A DNA stretch of 64,000 nt from Cytophagales bacterium (GCA_013297755.1 JAAFIH010000021.1:1-64000), one strand, 5' to 3'. Positions 27,409 through 36,718 are shown, counted from the first letter of the stretch. The notes: generated by a model not told the origin, from the sequence alone. Numbers and translations are program-made.

Positions 27409-29160
27409 TTATATTTTTTTTGATGCAAACATTAACTCTTCTCTCTCTTCTCTTCTTGGATCAAAATCGTCTTCTGGGTAATAAATGGTGTCGCTCAAAC
27501 TTGTGCCAGGAGCCACCATTGGCAACACGTTTTCGGATCTTAATACTTTGGCATGCAACAAAAAAGGGCCTTTATGGTTTTGAGCCATTGCTATTGCATT
27601 TTCAAAATCTTCGGCATTGTCTACCGAAATTGCTTTTACATAATTTGCTTCTGCAAGTTTTACAAAATCTGGGTTTAATAAATCAACACCAGAGTAATTT
27701 TTGGCATAAAATTGCTCTTGCCACTGACGCACCATACCTAGATAACAATTATCTAAAATCAAAATTTTAACATTGATACTATCTTGTACCAATGTAATCA
27801 ATTCTTGTATATTCATTTGGAAACCGCCATCTCCAGTGATACACCAAACTTCATTTTTTGGCATAGCAATAGCTGCTCCCATCGCTGCCGGAAAACCAAA
27901 ACCCATAGCTCCAAGACCTGCCGAGGTAAGAAAATTGTTAGGAGAAACTTGGGTCAGGTACTGCGAAGACCACATTTGATGCTGCCCAACATCTGTACTT
28001 ATGATAGCATCTGCTGGTAAGTTTTGCCTTAAAATTGTCAAAGCATTAATCATATCAAACTTACTTTCATTCGATGGTTTGATAGGAAAGCGTCTTCTCA
28101 TATTATCCAAATGGTTAATCCAATTTTCACGGTTTTCACGGTTGGATACCGACAAAGTAGAAGGAAAACTTTGATAAAATAATTTTAAATCAGAATGAAT
28201 AAAAGCGTGGGTTGGCAAGTTTTTGGCGTACTCACTTTTGTCAATATCTACATGCACAATTTTGGCATTGGGTGCAAATTTGTCGAGCCTGAAAGTAATT
28301 CTATCATCAAATCGTATGCCTAGAGCGATTATCAAATCGGCTTCTTGCACAGCATCGTTGGCATATTTCATACCATGCATACCCAACCAAGAAAAATACA
28401 AAGGATTGGTATCTTCAAAAACACCAATACCTAATATTGTAGATACAGCAGGGATACGTTCTTGGGCTACAAAATCACGAATTTCTTGCCAAGAATTAGA
28501 CAATAAATTGCCATGTCCTGCAATAATTAGTGGTTTTTTTGCATTAGAAATAAGTGAAATGGCTTTTTCAAATTCAAGAGCATTTACATTGCTAAGTCGC
28601 TCTATTACAGGTACTTTCACAAACTGTTCCCAACCCTCATCCAATTCTATTTCCATAGCTTGCACATCTCTTGGAATATCTACAAGCACAGGCCCAGGAC
28701 GACCAGAAAGTGCAATTTTATAGGCTTCTGATAATATTTTTGGAGCATCTTTGATGTGTTTCATCAAAAATGCTTTTTTTGTAATAGGTATGCAAATACC
28801 CGACATATCTGTTTCTTGAAAAGCATCTGTACCAATCAAATGTGTCATTACTTGACCAGTGAGCGCTAAAAGCGGAATTGAATCAGCCCAAGCATCAGCA
28901 ATACCAGTAACCAAATTGGTGGCTCCAGGACCAGAAGTAGCCAAGCACACCCCTATTCGGCCAGTTACACGTGCATATCCCTCGGCTGCGAAAGCGGCCG
29001 CTTGCTCGTGCCTTACCAATATATGTCGCATACTACTATGTGGTATCTCATCATAAATGGGCAAAATTGCCCCACCGGGATAAGCAAAAATATCCTTCAC
29101 TTGTAGTAATTCTAGTAGCCTGATAATGTATCTAGAGCCTTTTAATTTTACCTTATTCAT
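27409..29160 (-). CDS. ilvB: Acetolactate synthase large subunit
   Basis: This 583-residue thiamine-diphosphate enzyme condenses pyruvate to acetolactate (valine/leucine) or with 2-oxobutyrate (isoleucine). The catalytic glutamate is E52 in VRHEQAAAFAAEGYARVTG. The ThDP/Mg motif starts with GDGG at 443-446 and ends near LDNCYLGMVRQWQEQFY. Biosynthetic (FAD-type) features such as LVDIPRDVQ are present. The small subunit candidate follows. ilvC, ilvD and leu genes are not in the window, so the pathway is split across the genome. No leader-peptide attenuator could be recognised upstream. Confidence 0.96.
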   Translation of the reverse strand: MNKVKLKGSRYIIRLLELLQVKDIFAYPGGAILPIYDEIPHSSMRHILVRHEQAAAFAAEGYARVTGRIGVCLATSGPGATNLVTGIADAWADSIPLLALTGQVMTHLIGTDAFQETDMSGICIPITKKAFLMKHIKDAPKILSEAYKIALSGRPGPVLVDIPRDVQAMEIELDEGWEQFVKVPVIERLSNVNALEFEKAISLISNAKKPLIIAGHGNLLSNSWQEIRDFVAQERIPAVSTILGIGVFEDTNPLYFSWLGMHGMKYANDAVQEADLIIALGIRFDDRITFRLDKFAPNAKIVHVDIDKSEYAKNLPTHAFIHSDLKLFYQSFPSTLSVSNRENRENWINHLDNMRRRFPIKPSNESKFDMINALTILRQNLPADAIISTDVGQHQMWSSQYLTQVSPNNFLTSAGLGAMGFGFPAAMGAAIAMPKNEVWCITGDGGFQMNIQELITLVQDSINVKILILDNCYLGMVRQWQEQFYAKNYSGVDLLNPDFVKLAEANYVKAISVDNAEDFENAIAMAQNHKGPFLLHAKVLRSENVLPMVAPGTSLSDTIYYPEDDFDPRREEREELMFASKKI

Positions 29161-29413
29161 GGTAATTCTTTTAGTTTTCTAATTAAAAGTCCAAATTAAT
29201 AATAATTTGTTAATATGCGAAAATAATTAAATTATTTTTTTCTAAAATATTCATACATAAAAAAAAATAAAAAAAAAGTTAGTAATAAAATAAAAAAATA
29301 CTAAAAAGATTTATTTTGTAATTTGTAGAACTTGTGTATAATTTATTACTGATAAAAGTTTATAAAAATAATTAAAATAGTTTATTTGCGAATCATTAAA
29401 AACAGCACATATT

Positions 29414-30649
29414 TTGGAAAATAAAATCACTTGTCCATCCTGTGGACATTCTTTTGAAGCCGAGCAAGCCATTGAACAAAAAATTAAACAACAGTTTAAT
29501 GAAAAATGGAAAATAGAAATGGCAAAACGAAAGCTAGAAAACGAAGCAGAAATTTCTAAAAATGCCAAAGAAAATGAAGCTAAAATGGCACTTTTGAGGT
29601 CAGAATATGAAAAAAAAATACTCGAAGAGCAAAAAAACTTAATTGAAGAAAGAAAAAAACTAGAAATTCAAACAAAAGAAAAACTGAAATTAGAATTCGA
29701 GCAAGAGCTAAAATCATCAAAAGAAGAAGTTGAGTTAAAATCAAAATTAATTACAGAACTTAAATCAAAAGAAATAGAGTTTGTAAAAAAAGAGCGTGCT
29801 TTTTTGGAATTAAAAGACCAGTTAGAATTAGATTTTCAAAAAAGAATTTTAGAAGAGCAAAAGCAGATTCAAGACATTGCAAGAAAAAAAGCTGAAGACG
29901 AAAACCAATTCAAATTATTAGAAAAAGACAAAAAACTAGAGCAACTCATAGAGCAAATCGAAATAATGAAGAAAAAAGCCGAACAAGGCTCTATGCAAAT
30001 GCAAGGCGAAATACAAGAAATTGCTTTAGAAGAGTTACTTAAAATTACTTTTCCATTTGATGCTATCCAAGAAGTTGGTAAAGGAACTGTGGGAGCTGAT
30101 ACTATACAAACAGTAAGAAATTCGTCTGGCAATGTGTGTGGTACAATCATTTATGAATCTAAAAGAACCAAAAATTTTAGTAATGAATGGCTCGATAAAT
30201 TAAAAAAAGATTTAAGAGCCCAAAAATCAGATATTGCCGTTATTGTAACTGAAACTATGCCCAAAGATATGGATAGATTTGGTCAGAAAGAGGGTATTTG
30301 GATATGTACTTTTGCCGATGTAAAGGGGGTAGCTACTGTATTGAGAGATAGTATTTTGAGAATAAACGAAGTAAGAGCTGCACAAGAAAACAAAGGTGAT
30401 AAAATGCAGTTTTTATATGATTTTCTTACTAGCAACGAGTTTAAGCAGCATATAGAATCTATTGTAGAAGGTTTTACCTACATGAAAGATAGTTTGCTAA
30501 AAGAAAAAATAGCCATGAATAAAATTTGGAGCGAAAGAGAAAAACAAATAGATAAAGTAATGATTAACATGAGTGGTATGTATGGCTCTATCAAAGGCAT
30601 AGCGGGCAATGCCATTTCTGATGTAAAAATGCTTGAATTGGGCGAGTAA
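29414..30649 (+). CDS. DUF2130 protein: zinc-ribbon, coiled coil and nuclease-like C-terminal domain
   Basis: This 411-residue protein begins with a Cys pair and His (CPSCGHSF, C7/C10), suggesting half of a zinc ribbon. Residues ~20-195 are a long charged coiled coil. The C-terminal DUF2130 region contains D229 (GADTIQ) and E248-S-K250 (IIYESKR) followed by a helix with KKDLRAQKSDIAVIV, a spacing like PD-(D/E)XK nucleases such as Mrr. The biological role is not established. The start codon is TTG at 29414, placed just before the conserved Cys pair. It is followed 24 bp later by eboE, possibly in one transcript. Confidence 0.8.
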   Translation: MENKITCPSCGHSFEAEQAIEQKIKQQFNEKWKIEMAKRKLENEAEISKNAKENEAKMALLRSEYEKKILEEQKNLIEERKKLEIQTKEKLKLEFEQELKSSKEEVELKSKLITELKSKEIEFVKKERAFLELKDQLELDFQKRILEEQKQIQDIARKKAEDENQFKLLEKDKKLEQLIEQIEIMKKKAEQGSMQMQGEIQEIALEELLKITFPFDAIQEVGKGTVGADTIQTVRNSSGNVCGTIIYESKRTKNFSNEWLDKLKKDLRAQKSDIAVIVTETMPKDMDRFGQKEGIWICTFADVKGVATVLRDSILRINEVRAAQENKGDKMQFLYDFLTSNEFKQHIESIVEGFTYMKDSLLKEKIAMNKIWSEREKQIDKVMINMSGMYGSIKGIAGNAISDVKMLELGE

Positions 30650-30673
30650 ATATAGTAATAAATTTAATTTTAA

Positions 30674-31861
30674 ATGCAAATATCAAATCATCATTTAACT
30701 TATTGTACAAACATACACACTGGCGAATCTTGGAGTGATACTTTTGATGAAATAAAAAGTAATATTCCAGAAATAAAATCAAATGTTTGTCCCAATCAAA
30801 AAATGGGTATTGGTTTGAGACTTTCTAACAAGGCTGCTAGTGAACTAAATACTGATAAATTAAATAAATTTATTACCTGGTTGCAAGAAAACAATTTGTA
30901 CGTCTTTACTGCAAATGCTTTTCCTTTTGGTTGTTTTCATCAATCAAAAGTAAAAGAAAATGTGCATACGCCCGACTGGACCACAAATGAAAGAGTAGCA
31001 TACACCAAAAAAATGGCTATTATCCTAAGCCAATTACTTAATATTGGTAACGAACAAAGCATTTCTACCTCACCATTAAGTTATAAACATTGGCATAAAA
31101 CCAGTGAAGAAACTGAAAATTTAAAAATAAAATCAGCAAAAAACTTACTTAAATTAGCATTTTTTTTGCATGAATTAGAACAAAAAACTGGGCGATATAT
31201 TCATTTAGCTATCGAGCCAGAACCAGATGGAGTTATAGAAAATAATAAAGAATTTATTACTTTTTATATAAAATATTTATTACCATTAGCCAAAAAAAAT
31301 CAGTTTATTGGCGAGTATGTTGTAAGAAGACACATAACCCTTTGTTATGATATTTGCCACTATGCAGTGATGTATGAAAATCACGAAAAATGTATAAAGG
31401 ACCTTATTGAAAATAATATCAAAATTGGGAAAATTCAAATTAGTTCTGCTTTAAAAATAGATTTTATACATATACAAAAAAGTGAGATTAAAACCTCGCT
31501 ATCAAAGTTTGTAGAATCTACTTATTTGCATCAAGTAGTGCAATTAAATATAGATAATACTTACACTCACTTTAAAGATTTGGATGTGGCACTTCAATTA
31601 AAAAATGAAGATTCAAAAGAATGGAGAGTACATTTTCATGTGCCTATTTTTGATGTAAGTTTTGAAGCCATATCATCAACCCAAAAAGATATTTTAGAGG
31701 TATTGGCATTGAATCAAAAACTTCGATTTTGTACCCATTTAGAAATCGAAACCTACACTTGGGATATATTGCCAGGAAGCCAAAAAAAACCATTAATCAC
31801 GTCTATCATTCAAGAAATAGAATGGACAAAAAAAGTAATAATCCCTCTAAAAAATGATTAG
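30674..31861 (+). CDS. eboE: EboE-like metabolite traffic protein (TIM-barrel)
   Basis: This 395-residue protein resembles EboE, a xylose-isomerase-type TIM-barrel member of the eboABCDEF cluster, which is implicated in moving precursors of compounds such as scytonemin to the periplasm. Supporting stretches are LTYCTNIHTGESW, FTANAFPFGCFH and LAIEPEPDG, with histidine/glutamate clusters likely to bind metal (CYDICHYAVMYE). No other ebo genes are in the window. It follows the DUF2130 gene by 24 bp and converges with the DUF4332 gene. Confidence 0.82.
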   Translation: MQISNHHLTYCTNIHTGESWSDTFDEIKSNIPEIKSNVCPNQKMGIGLRLSNKAASELNTDKLNKFITWLQENNLYVFTANAFPFGCFHQSKVKENVHTPDWTTNERVAYTKKMAIILSQLLNIGNEQSISTSPLSYKHWHKTSEETENLKIKSAKNLLKLAFFLHELEQKTGRYIHLAIEPEPDGVIENNKEFITFYIKYLLPLAKKNQFIGEYVVRRHITLCYDICHYAVMYENHEKCIKDLIENNIKIGKIQISSALKIDFIHIQKSEIKTSLSKFVESTYLHQVVQLNIDNTYTHFKDLDVALQLKNEDSKEWRVHFHVPIFDVSFEAISSTQKDILEVLALNQKLRFCTHLEIETYTWDILPGSQKKPLITSIIQEIEWTKKVIIPLKND

Positions 31862-31869
31862 AGGGATTA
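31839..31869. terminator. Hairpin between eboE and the DUF4332 gene
   Basis: An 11-bp perfect stem TAATCCCTCTA/TAGAGGGATTA (31839-31849 with 31859-31869) overlaps the eboE stop codon. T tracts are weak, so termination is plausible but unproven. Confidence 0.45.
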
Positions 31870-31875
31870 GATAAA

Positions 31876-32283
31876 TTAATGCGACACTTTAGGTTCTAGA
31901 GATTTAGCAATATCGATCATGTCTTGCAATTGCGACTCGCTTGGTACACGTCCAGTAAGTTTTTTTTCAGCATTGATTTCATCCATTTTTACTTTCAAAT
32001 TAGCGGCATTTCTATTTCTAAATTCTTTTACAGTGTCTACCCCAGCAGCTTCTAAAAGCTCGGCAAACTGCCCTGCTACACCTTTTATTCTAAATAAATC
32101 GGCATGATTGGCCCATTTTAGAATCAAAGCATCGCTTATTCCAGTGGCTTTGGCCACCTCTTCACGACCTTTTTTGGTAGCTGCTTTTTCTAGATAAGCC
32201 TCTACTGTGGACAAACCTTCATTTTTGAGTTTTTCTGCATAAGCTGGACCTATGCCCTCGATTTCACTAATTCCGTAAGCCAT
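31876..32283 (-). CDS. DUF4332 domain protein (helix-hairpin-helix-like)
   Basis: This 135-residue protein starts MAYGISEIEGIGPAYAEKL, a helix-hairpin-helix-type opening typical of DUF4332 proteins. A second unit follows with ADLFRIKGVAGQFAELLEAAG. Such repeats often bind DNA or proteins without sequence specificity. A start 66 bp further upstream is possible but adds a poorly conserved hydrophobic stretch, so the ATG at 32281-32283 is preferred. There is no signal peptide; it is probably cytoplasmic. The function is not known. Confidence 0.82.
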   Translation of the reverse strand: MAYGISEIEGIGPAYAEKLKNEGLSTVEAYLEKAATKKGREEVAKATGISDALILKWANHADLFRIKGVAGQFAELLEAAGVDTVKEFRNRNAANLKVKMDEINAEKKLTGRVPSESQLQDMIDIAKSLEPKVSH

Positions 32284-32490
32284 ATTATTGATTATTTTTA
32301 AGTTGATAATATTTTTGCGAAATCTATTTACAATAATTAAAATGCACAAATAATTAGTCGAAAAAAAACAAACATTTAAAGGTATATATTTAAAACTAGT
32401 GTATAAATCAGTTCAATTAGTAAAAAAAATAGCTATATAGTAAAAAGAATAGTATGCAAATTACAATGTTATTGTATCATTTCAACTAAA

Positions 32491-33354
32491 TCAAAAACCA
32501 GCATCTGTATCGTCTCTTAGCGATTCTATTATTTGTCGTATTTCCTCTAATTTTTCTTGATTATCAACTTTGTCAAACGAAACCATCATGTTTCTTAAAA
32601 CCCTACGAATAATATCTAAATTATTGCAAGGTTCAAAAAAAATATCATTATTTTTTAATCTTAAATGTGTTACATAATTACTGATATCTTCTTTTGTAAA
32701 AATCAAACCTTTGTTGAATGCGTTGATATAAAACTGCAATTCAGGGGTTTTGTAAGTAAGAATAAATAAATTAGGTAGATTTACTCCCCAAATTGGCATT
32801 TTAAGTTTTTGGGCAATCAACATATATACTACGCAAAGTGAAATTGGGTTACCTTTGCGTGTTTCCAATACCAAATTGATCATCGAATTATTGATAGAAT
32901 GAAAATTTTTGGTATTGGCAGAAAATTTTAGTTTATTAAAAAAAGCAGCATTAAATGCTCTTACTTTATCAAAAGGCAGGTCTTCTGTGATTTTTATTTC
33001 TACCCAAACTTCATAAAAAAGCTGCTCCAATTCAGCTTTCAATTTTTCGAGTTCTAAATCTGGGTATTGATAAGTGGCCAAAATCCAAAATCCTTCTAAT
33101 AAATCTCTTTTTTCTGAATTTTTCCATTCCAATATTTTAGCTTTTACCTGTCCAAACTGAAGTACATGAATAAGGTCTTCAATTCTTTTTTGAACATTAG
33201 AATCTAAATTATTGCCCCACTCGCTTTCTAGGTATGGAATTAAGGTACCGCCCAACGACAAAATTTGTTTTTCAACATGGTTTAAAACCTCATTATCATC
33301 GTCTGAAAGTAATGAAACAAGTGCTTTTAAATTTTTGTCGTCTAATGGCTCCAC
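32491..33354 (-). CDS. SirB1-like transglutaminase-core family protein
   Basis: This 287-residue protein has an N-terminal helical part (about 1-75) and a C-terminal part resembling the SirB1/transglutaminase-like core. The key stretch is RKGNPISLCVVYMLIAQKL, followed by GVNLPNLFIL where relatives usually read GVxxPGHFL. The Gly-His pair is therefore replaced by Asn-Leu, which may remove a catalytic or structural histidine. The cellular role of the family is unclear. It has no signal peptide. It stands alone between the DUF4332 gene and the element-C tandem pair. Confidence 0.75.
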   Translation of the reverse strand: MEPLDDKNLKALVSLLSDDDNEVLNHVEKQILSLGGTLIPYLESEWGNNLDSNVQKRIEDLIHVLQFGQVKAKILEWKNSEKRDLLEGFWILATYQYPDLELEKLKAELEQLFYEVWVEIKITEDLPFDKVRAFNAAFFNKLKFSANTKNFHSINNSMINLVLETRKGNPISLCVVYMLIAQKLKMPIWGVNLPNLFILTYKTPELQFYINAFNKGLIFTKEDISNYVTHLRLKNNDIFFEPCNNLDIIRRVLRNMMVSFDKVDNQEKLEEIRQIIESLRDDTDAGF

Positions 33355-33440
33355 TATAAATTGATAAAATTGGTACCAAAAATACTATTTTAAAATTATA
33401 TTCAAAAAAGTAATTAAAAAATGACTATATAAAAATCAAT

Positions 33441-33525
33441 ATTGTTGAGTTAAACATTTTTTAATGTCTTTATCTTAGTCTTTCTCCTAAGGAGAAAGAT
33501 AATCTGATTATTAAGTAAACGACAT
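33441..33525. repeat. Palindromic element C, copy 2 (slightly truncated)
   Basis: This copy carries the central hairpin TCTTTCTCC/GGAGAAAGA and ends AAACGACAT. Its left end (ATTGTTGAGT) has lost the TGTCGTTT terminus seen in copy 3. It is separated from copy 3 by 14 bp; TGATTTAAAAAT follows both copies. Confidence 0.85.
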
Positions 33526-33539
33526 TGATTTAAAAATAA

Positions 33540-33626
33540 ATGTCGTTTCCTTAAACATTTTTTAATGCCTCTATCTTAGTCTTTCTCCAATGGAGAAAGA
33601 TAATCTGATTATTAAGTAAACGACAT
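33540..33626. repeat. Palindromic element C, copy 3 (complete)
   Basis: This complete 87-bp element starts ATGTCGTTTCCTTAA and ends TTAAGTAAACGACAT, nearly perfect inverted termini, with a central hairpin TCTTTCTCC-AAT-GGAGAAAGA. It is in tandem with copy 2 and resembles a small palindromic REP/MITE-type element. Confidence 0.88.
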
Positions 33627-33652
33627 TGATTTAAAAATTGATTTTCGAAAAA

Positions 33653-34579
33653 CTATCTACAAATGGGCAACAATACATCTGTTGTTTTATCTGCTTCTAT
33701 TACAAAAGTAGAAGTCCATACACAAGGTTTTTGAACATTTGTGTTTGTTGCAAAATAAGTGTAAGTACCTGGCATAAGATTAAATATATTACTTGTAGAA
33801 GTATTTGAAATTTGACCAAAACTTACACCATCAATGCTCAAGTTCAATGGGAAATCATCGTTTTTGAGATTTGAAGCAAGGAAACTAACTTTGCCAACTG
33901 AGCAAGAGGGTAGCTCTACAAGTTTTAGCTCACCACGACTGATACTTATAAAATCCGTCCAAACGCATCCATCTTCGTTTTGTGCTTGATATTTGTAAGT
34001 ACCATATCTACCCGAAAAATTGGCCACACCAGGACTACCAACACCGCTTGGAATAGTTATGGCATTTGATAAAACTGTAATGGATTGCTTTATAGGAACA
34101 GATACCCCAGAAATAGAAATTGAAATGGGAACTTTACTTGATTTATTTGCTAAAGAATAAAATAAGATTGTGCCATCGTTTGGTTTGAGCCTTATTGTGG
34201 TGCTTATTTTGAGGTTTTTGGGCAAATTGTTTATATTGCTTGATTCGTTTGTAAGTATTATATTACGTTGGGTATCTTTCCAAATAATAAAGGCATAGTA
34301 AGATTTATCTTTTTCTATTGATACAGTAACATTGCCATTACCATCCGTAATATAAGAGTCAGTTGGAGAAATGGCCTTGGTTTGAGCCACTGATTTGTCA
34401 TAATTTGCAGAATTATCAAACAAAAAGACCTCTGCTGCAGCAGCAGGTGTGTCTTTATCAGAAAGTACTGTTAAGTTTAATACCACAGATTTAGATGGCT
34501 CTTGTGCCACTTTATTAGAACAAGATACTAAAAACGATAGGTAAATAAAAGTAAATAAAATACAAATTAAATGTCTCAC
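33653..34579 (-). CDS. Secreted lipoprotein, 308 residues, function unknown
   Basis: The signal peptide ends in a lipobox LVSC with lipidated Cys20, so it is an envelope lipoprotein. Residues ~33-130 look like a carboxypeptidase-regulatory/Ig-type beta domain (VVLNLTVLSDKDTPAAAAEVFLFD ... GNGNVTVSIEKD). The C-terminal half has two related units ending in CVWTDFISI and CVWTSTFVI, each preceded by GTYKYQA or GTYTYFA, suggesting tandem beta-sandwich repeats. The last residues are a Cys-Arg after ADKTTDVLLP. I do not recognise a specific family. Confidence 0.75.
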   Translation of the reverse strand: MRHLICILFTFIYLSFLVSCSNKVAQEPSKSVVLNLTVLSDKDTPAAAAEVFLFDNSANYDKSVAQTKAISPTDSYITDGNGNVTVSIEKDKSYYAFIIWKDTQRNIILTNESSNINNLPKNLKISTTIRLKPNDGTILFYSLANKSSKVPISISISGVSVPIKQSITVLSNAITIPSGVGSPGVANFSGRYGTYKYQAQNEDGCVWTDFISISRGELKLVELPSCSVGKVSFLASNLKNDDFPLNLSIDGVSFGQISNTSTSNIFNLMPGTYTYFATNTNVQKPCVWTSTFVIEADKTTDVLLPICR

Positions 34580-34721
34580 TTCAAATGTAAAAGTAGTATT
34601 TATTTATTTGTTTCAAAACTAAAATGTAACCAATTTTAATTAAAATTGAATAAATTAAATAAAATATTGATTTGATTTACATGTTTTATTACTAAAATAT
34701 ATAAATTAATAAAAAATATTT

Positions 34722-35582
34722 TTATAAAATCATTTTTTCAATAGGAACTACCAAAATACCTTGTGCACCAGCTTTTCTTACATTATCAATTACATTCCAA
34801 AAATCATTTTCCAACACCACAGAATGAATAGAACTCCAACCAGACTGAGCCAATGGCAATATGGTTGGACTTTTCATTCCTGGTAATAATGATTTAATCT
34901 CTTCAATGGCTTCGTTTGGGGCATTTAGTAAGATATATTTGTAATCTTTTCCTTTTTGGACAGATTCTATTCTGAAAATTAAATCATTAATAATACTTTT
35001 TTTGTCTTCTGAAATAGCTCCTGGTGCATGGATTAACACTGCTTGAGAATCAAACACTGTTTCTACTTCTTTCAATCCATTGCTTATGAGGGTAGAACCA
35101 GTACTTACCAAATCGCAAATGGCATCAGAAAGGCCAATGCCAGGAGCAATTTCTACGGAGCCACTCAAAAACTCAATTTTGGGACTGCATCCTGCTGCGT
35201 GCAAAAATTTTTCTGTCAATTTTGGGTAGCTGGTGGCTATGCGTTTGCCATCAAAATATTTTAAATTACCTTTATTGTAAGATACATCTTTAGGAATGGC
35301 CAAAGACAAGCGACATTTGCTAAAACCCAATTTTTTGAGTGTATTCATACTAAATTCTGATTCTACAAGCACATTTTGACCTACAATGCCTAGGTCGGCC
35401 ACGCCATCAAACACATATTGAGGTATGTCATCGTCTCTTAAATATAGTATTTCGATAGGGAAATTTTCGGCTCTAGATAACAGTTTACGGTCGGCTCCAG
35501 CAAATTTTATGCCACATTCTTTTAATAATTTTACAGAATCTTCATTAAGACGACCTGATTTTTGGATTGCTATTCTTATCAT
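34722..35582 (-). CDS. hisG: ATP phosphoribosyltransferase (long form)
   Basis: This 286-residue enzyme is the first of histidine biosynthesis, joining ATP and PRPP. The N-terminus MIRIAIQKSGRLNEDSVKLL and the motif DLVSTGSTLISNGL (PRPP-binding area) are diagnostic. The C-terminal ~75 residues form the regulatory HisG_C domain of the long form that gives histidine feedback (GMKSPTILPLAQSGW). Other his genes are not in this window. It is divergent from the THX gene. Confidence 0.95.
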   Translation of the reverse strand: MIRIAIQKSGRLNEDSVKLLKECGIKFAGADRKLLSRAENFPIEILYLRDDDIPQYVFDGVADLGIVGQNVLVESEFSMNTLKKLGFSKCRLSLAIPKDVSYNKGNLKYFDGKRIATSYPKLTEKFLHAAGCSPKIEFLSGSVEIAPGIGLSDAICDLVSTGSTLISNGLKEVETVFDSQAVLIHAPGAISEDKKSIINDLIFRIESVQKGKDYKYILLNAPNEAIEEIKSLLPGMKSPTILPLAQSGWSSIHSVVLENDFWNVIDNVRKAGAQGILVVPIEKMIL

Positions 35583-35647
35583 GGCTCAAATTTGAGGTTA
35601 TAAATTATATTTTACAAAACTATTATCACTATTTTTATAAAAAACTA

Positions 35648-35677
35648 TTGTAACACTGATAAAAAAGTATATTTTTG
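35648..35677 (+). promoter_or_regulatory. Promoter of the thx-ppgK unit
   Basis: TTG (35648-35650) followed after 19 bp by TATTTTTG (35670-35677) closely matches the Bacteroidota promoter consensus. It lies 23 bp before the THX start codon. Confidence 0.6.
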
Positions 35678-35700
35678 CAAAAAATAATTTTAAAACTTTC

Positions 35701-35877
35701 ATGGGAAGAGGAGATAAAAAAACAAAAAAAGGTAAAATGACAATGGGTTCGTTTGGGGTTACACGTCCAAGTCGTCCATCAAAAAGTGCAAAAACTACGA
35801 TTGCAACCCCAGTAGTAGCCTCAGAAGCACCAAAAGCAAAACCAGCTTCAAAAGCAAAACCAGCTGCAAAAGCATAA
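35701..35877 (+). CDS. 30S ribosomal protein THX
   Basis: This small 58-residue gene begins [20 protein letters not shown] and continues TRPSRPSK, matching the conserved start of the Bacteroidota/Thermus THX peptide that binds the head of the 30S subunit. The C-terminal ~30 residues are an extra Ala/Lys/Pro-rich tail with AKPA-type repeats, longer than the usual ~25-45-residue protein. It has a good promoter just upstream and is followed 14 bp later by polyphosphate glucokinase. It is easily missed because of its length. Confidence 0.88.
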   Translation: MGRGDKKTKKGKMTMGSFGVTRPSRPSKSAKTTIATPVVASEAPKAKPASKAKPAAKA

Positions 35878-35891
35878 ACATTAATAAAGAT

Positions 35892-36623
35892 ATGACTATT
35901 TTAGGTGTAGATATTGGTGGTTCGGGTATCAAAGGTGCAGTTGTGGATACAACTACTGGACTTTTGTTGCAAGAACGCCATCGTATAGATACACCTCAGC
36001 CTGCTACACCAGAGGCCATAGCTAATACAGTAAAAGAATTGGTCAATTTTTTTGATTGGAAAGGAAAAATTGGGGTTGGCTTCCCAGCAGTTATTCGCAA
36101 TGGTGTAGCCAAAACTGCTGCCAATGTAGATCCAACTTGGGTAAATGTAGATGTTAATAGTTTGATTAGCAAAGCTACTGGGCTTGAGGCTGCTGTCATA
36201 AACGATGCTGATGCTGCTGGTATTGCAGAAATGAATTTTGGCATTGGCAAAGGCCGCAAAGGGGTAGTTTTGATGATTACCATTGGTACAGGCATTGGAT
36301 CTGCTCTATTTTTGGATGGTAAATTAGTACCTAATACAGAATATGGTCATCTCATTTTTAAAGGAGATTCTGCCGAAAAATACTGCTCTGATTCTGCACG
36401 CAAAAAAATTGACATGAAATGGGATGAGTGGTCAAAACGATTAAATATTTTTTTGAAACACATCGAACGAACTATCAACCCTGATTTGATCATCATTGGT
36501 GGTGGCGTTGCCAAAAAACAAGATAAGTATTTTCACTTATTGTCTTTAGATACAGAGTTAAAAATTGCTACGCTCGAAAATAGTGCTGGGATAGTGGGTG
36601 CTGCTATGAATGTAAATTTATAA
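35892..36623 (+). CDS. ppgK: Polyphosphate glucokinase (ROK family)
   Basis: This 243-residue ROK-family kinase is expected to phosphorylate glucose using polyphosphate, possibly also ATP. The phosphate-binding motif is [15 protein letters not shown], the catalytic area is [15 protein letters not shown], and [14 protein letters not shown] and the [10 protein letters not shown] phosphate motif follow. Length fits PPGK (about 240-270), shorter than typical ROK glucokinases. It is cytoplasmic and very likely co-transcribed with the THX gene 14 bp upstream. Confidence 0.9.
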   Translation: MTILGVDIGGSGIKGAVVDTTTGLLLQERHRIDTPQPATPEAIANTVKELVNFFDWKGKIGVGFPAVIRNGVAKTAANVDPTWVNVDVNSLISKATGLEAAVINDADAAGIAEMNFGIGKGRKGVVLMITIGTGIGSALFLDGKLVPNTEYGHLIFKGDSAEKYCSDSARKKIDMKWDEWSKRLNIFLKHIERTINPDLIIIGGGVAKKQDKYFHLLSLDTELKIATLENSAGIVGAAMNVNL

Positions 36624-36718
36624 AAAACATATTTTTTCTTTACTCTAATCTATCACAGGGCAAACACATTTAAAATATTTGAATTAAAAAAAACTATTTT
36701 TTTAATAACACCAACCTA

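Noticed and set aside
28223-28723. 166-codon open frame on the plus strand
   Set aside because: It is antisense to ilvB, whose reading frame is fully conserved; the peptide is Ser/Pro-rich and shows no family features.
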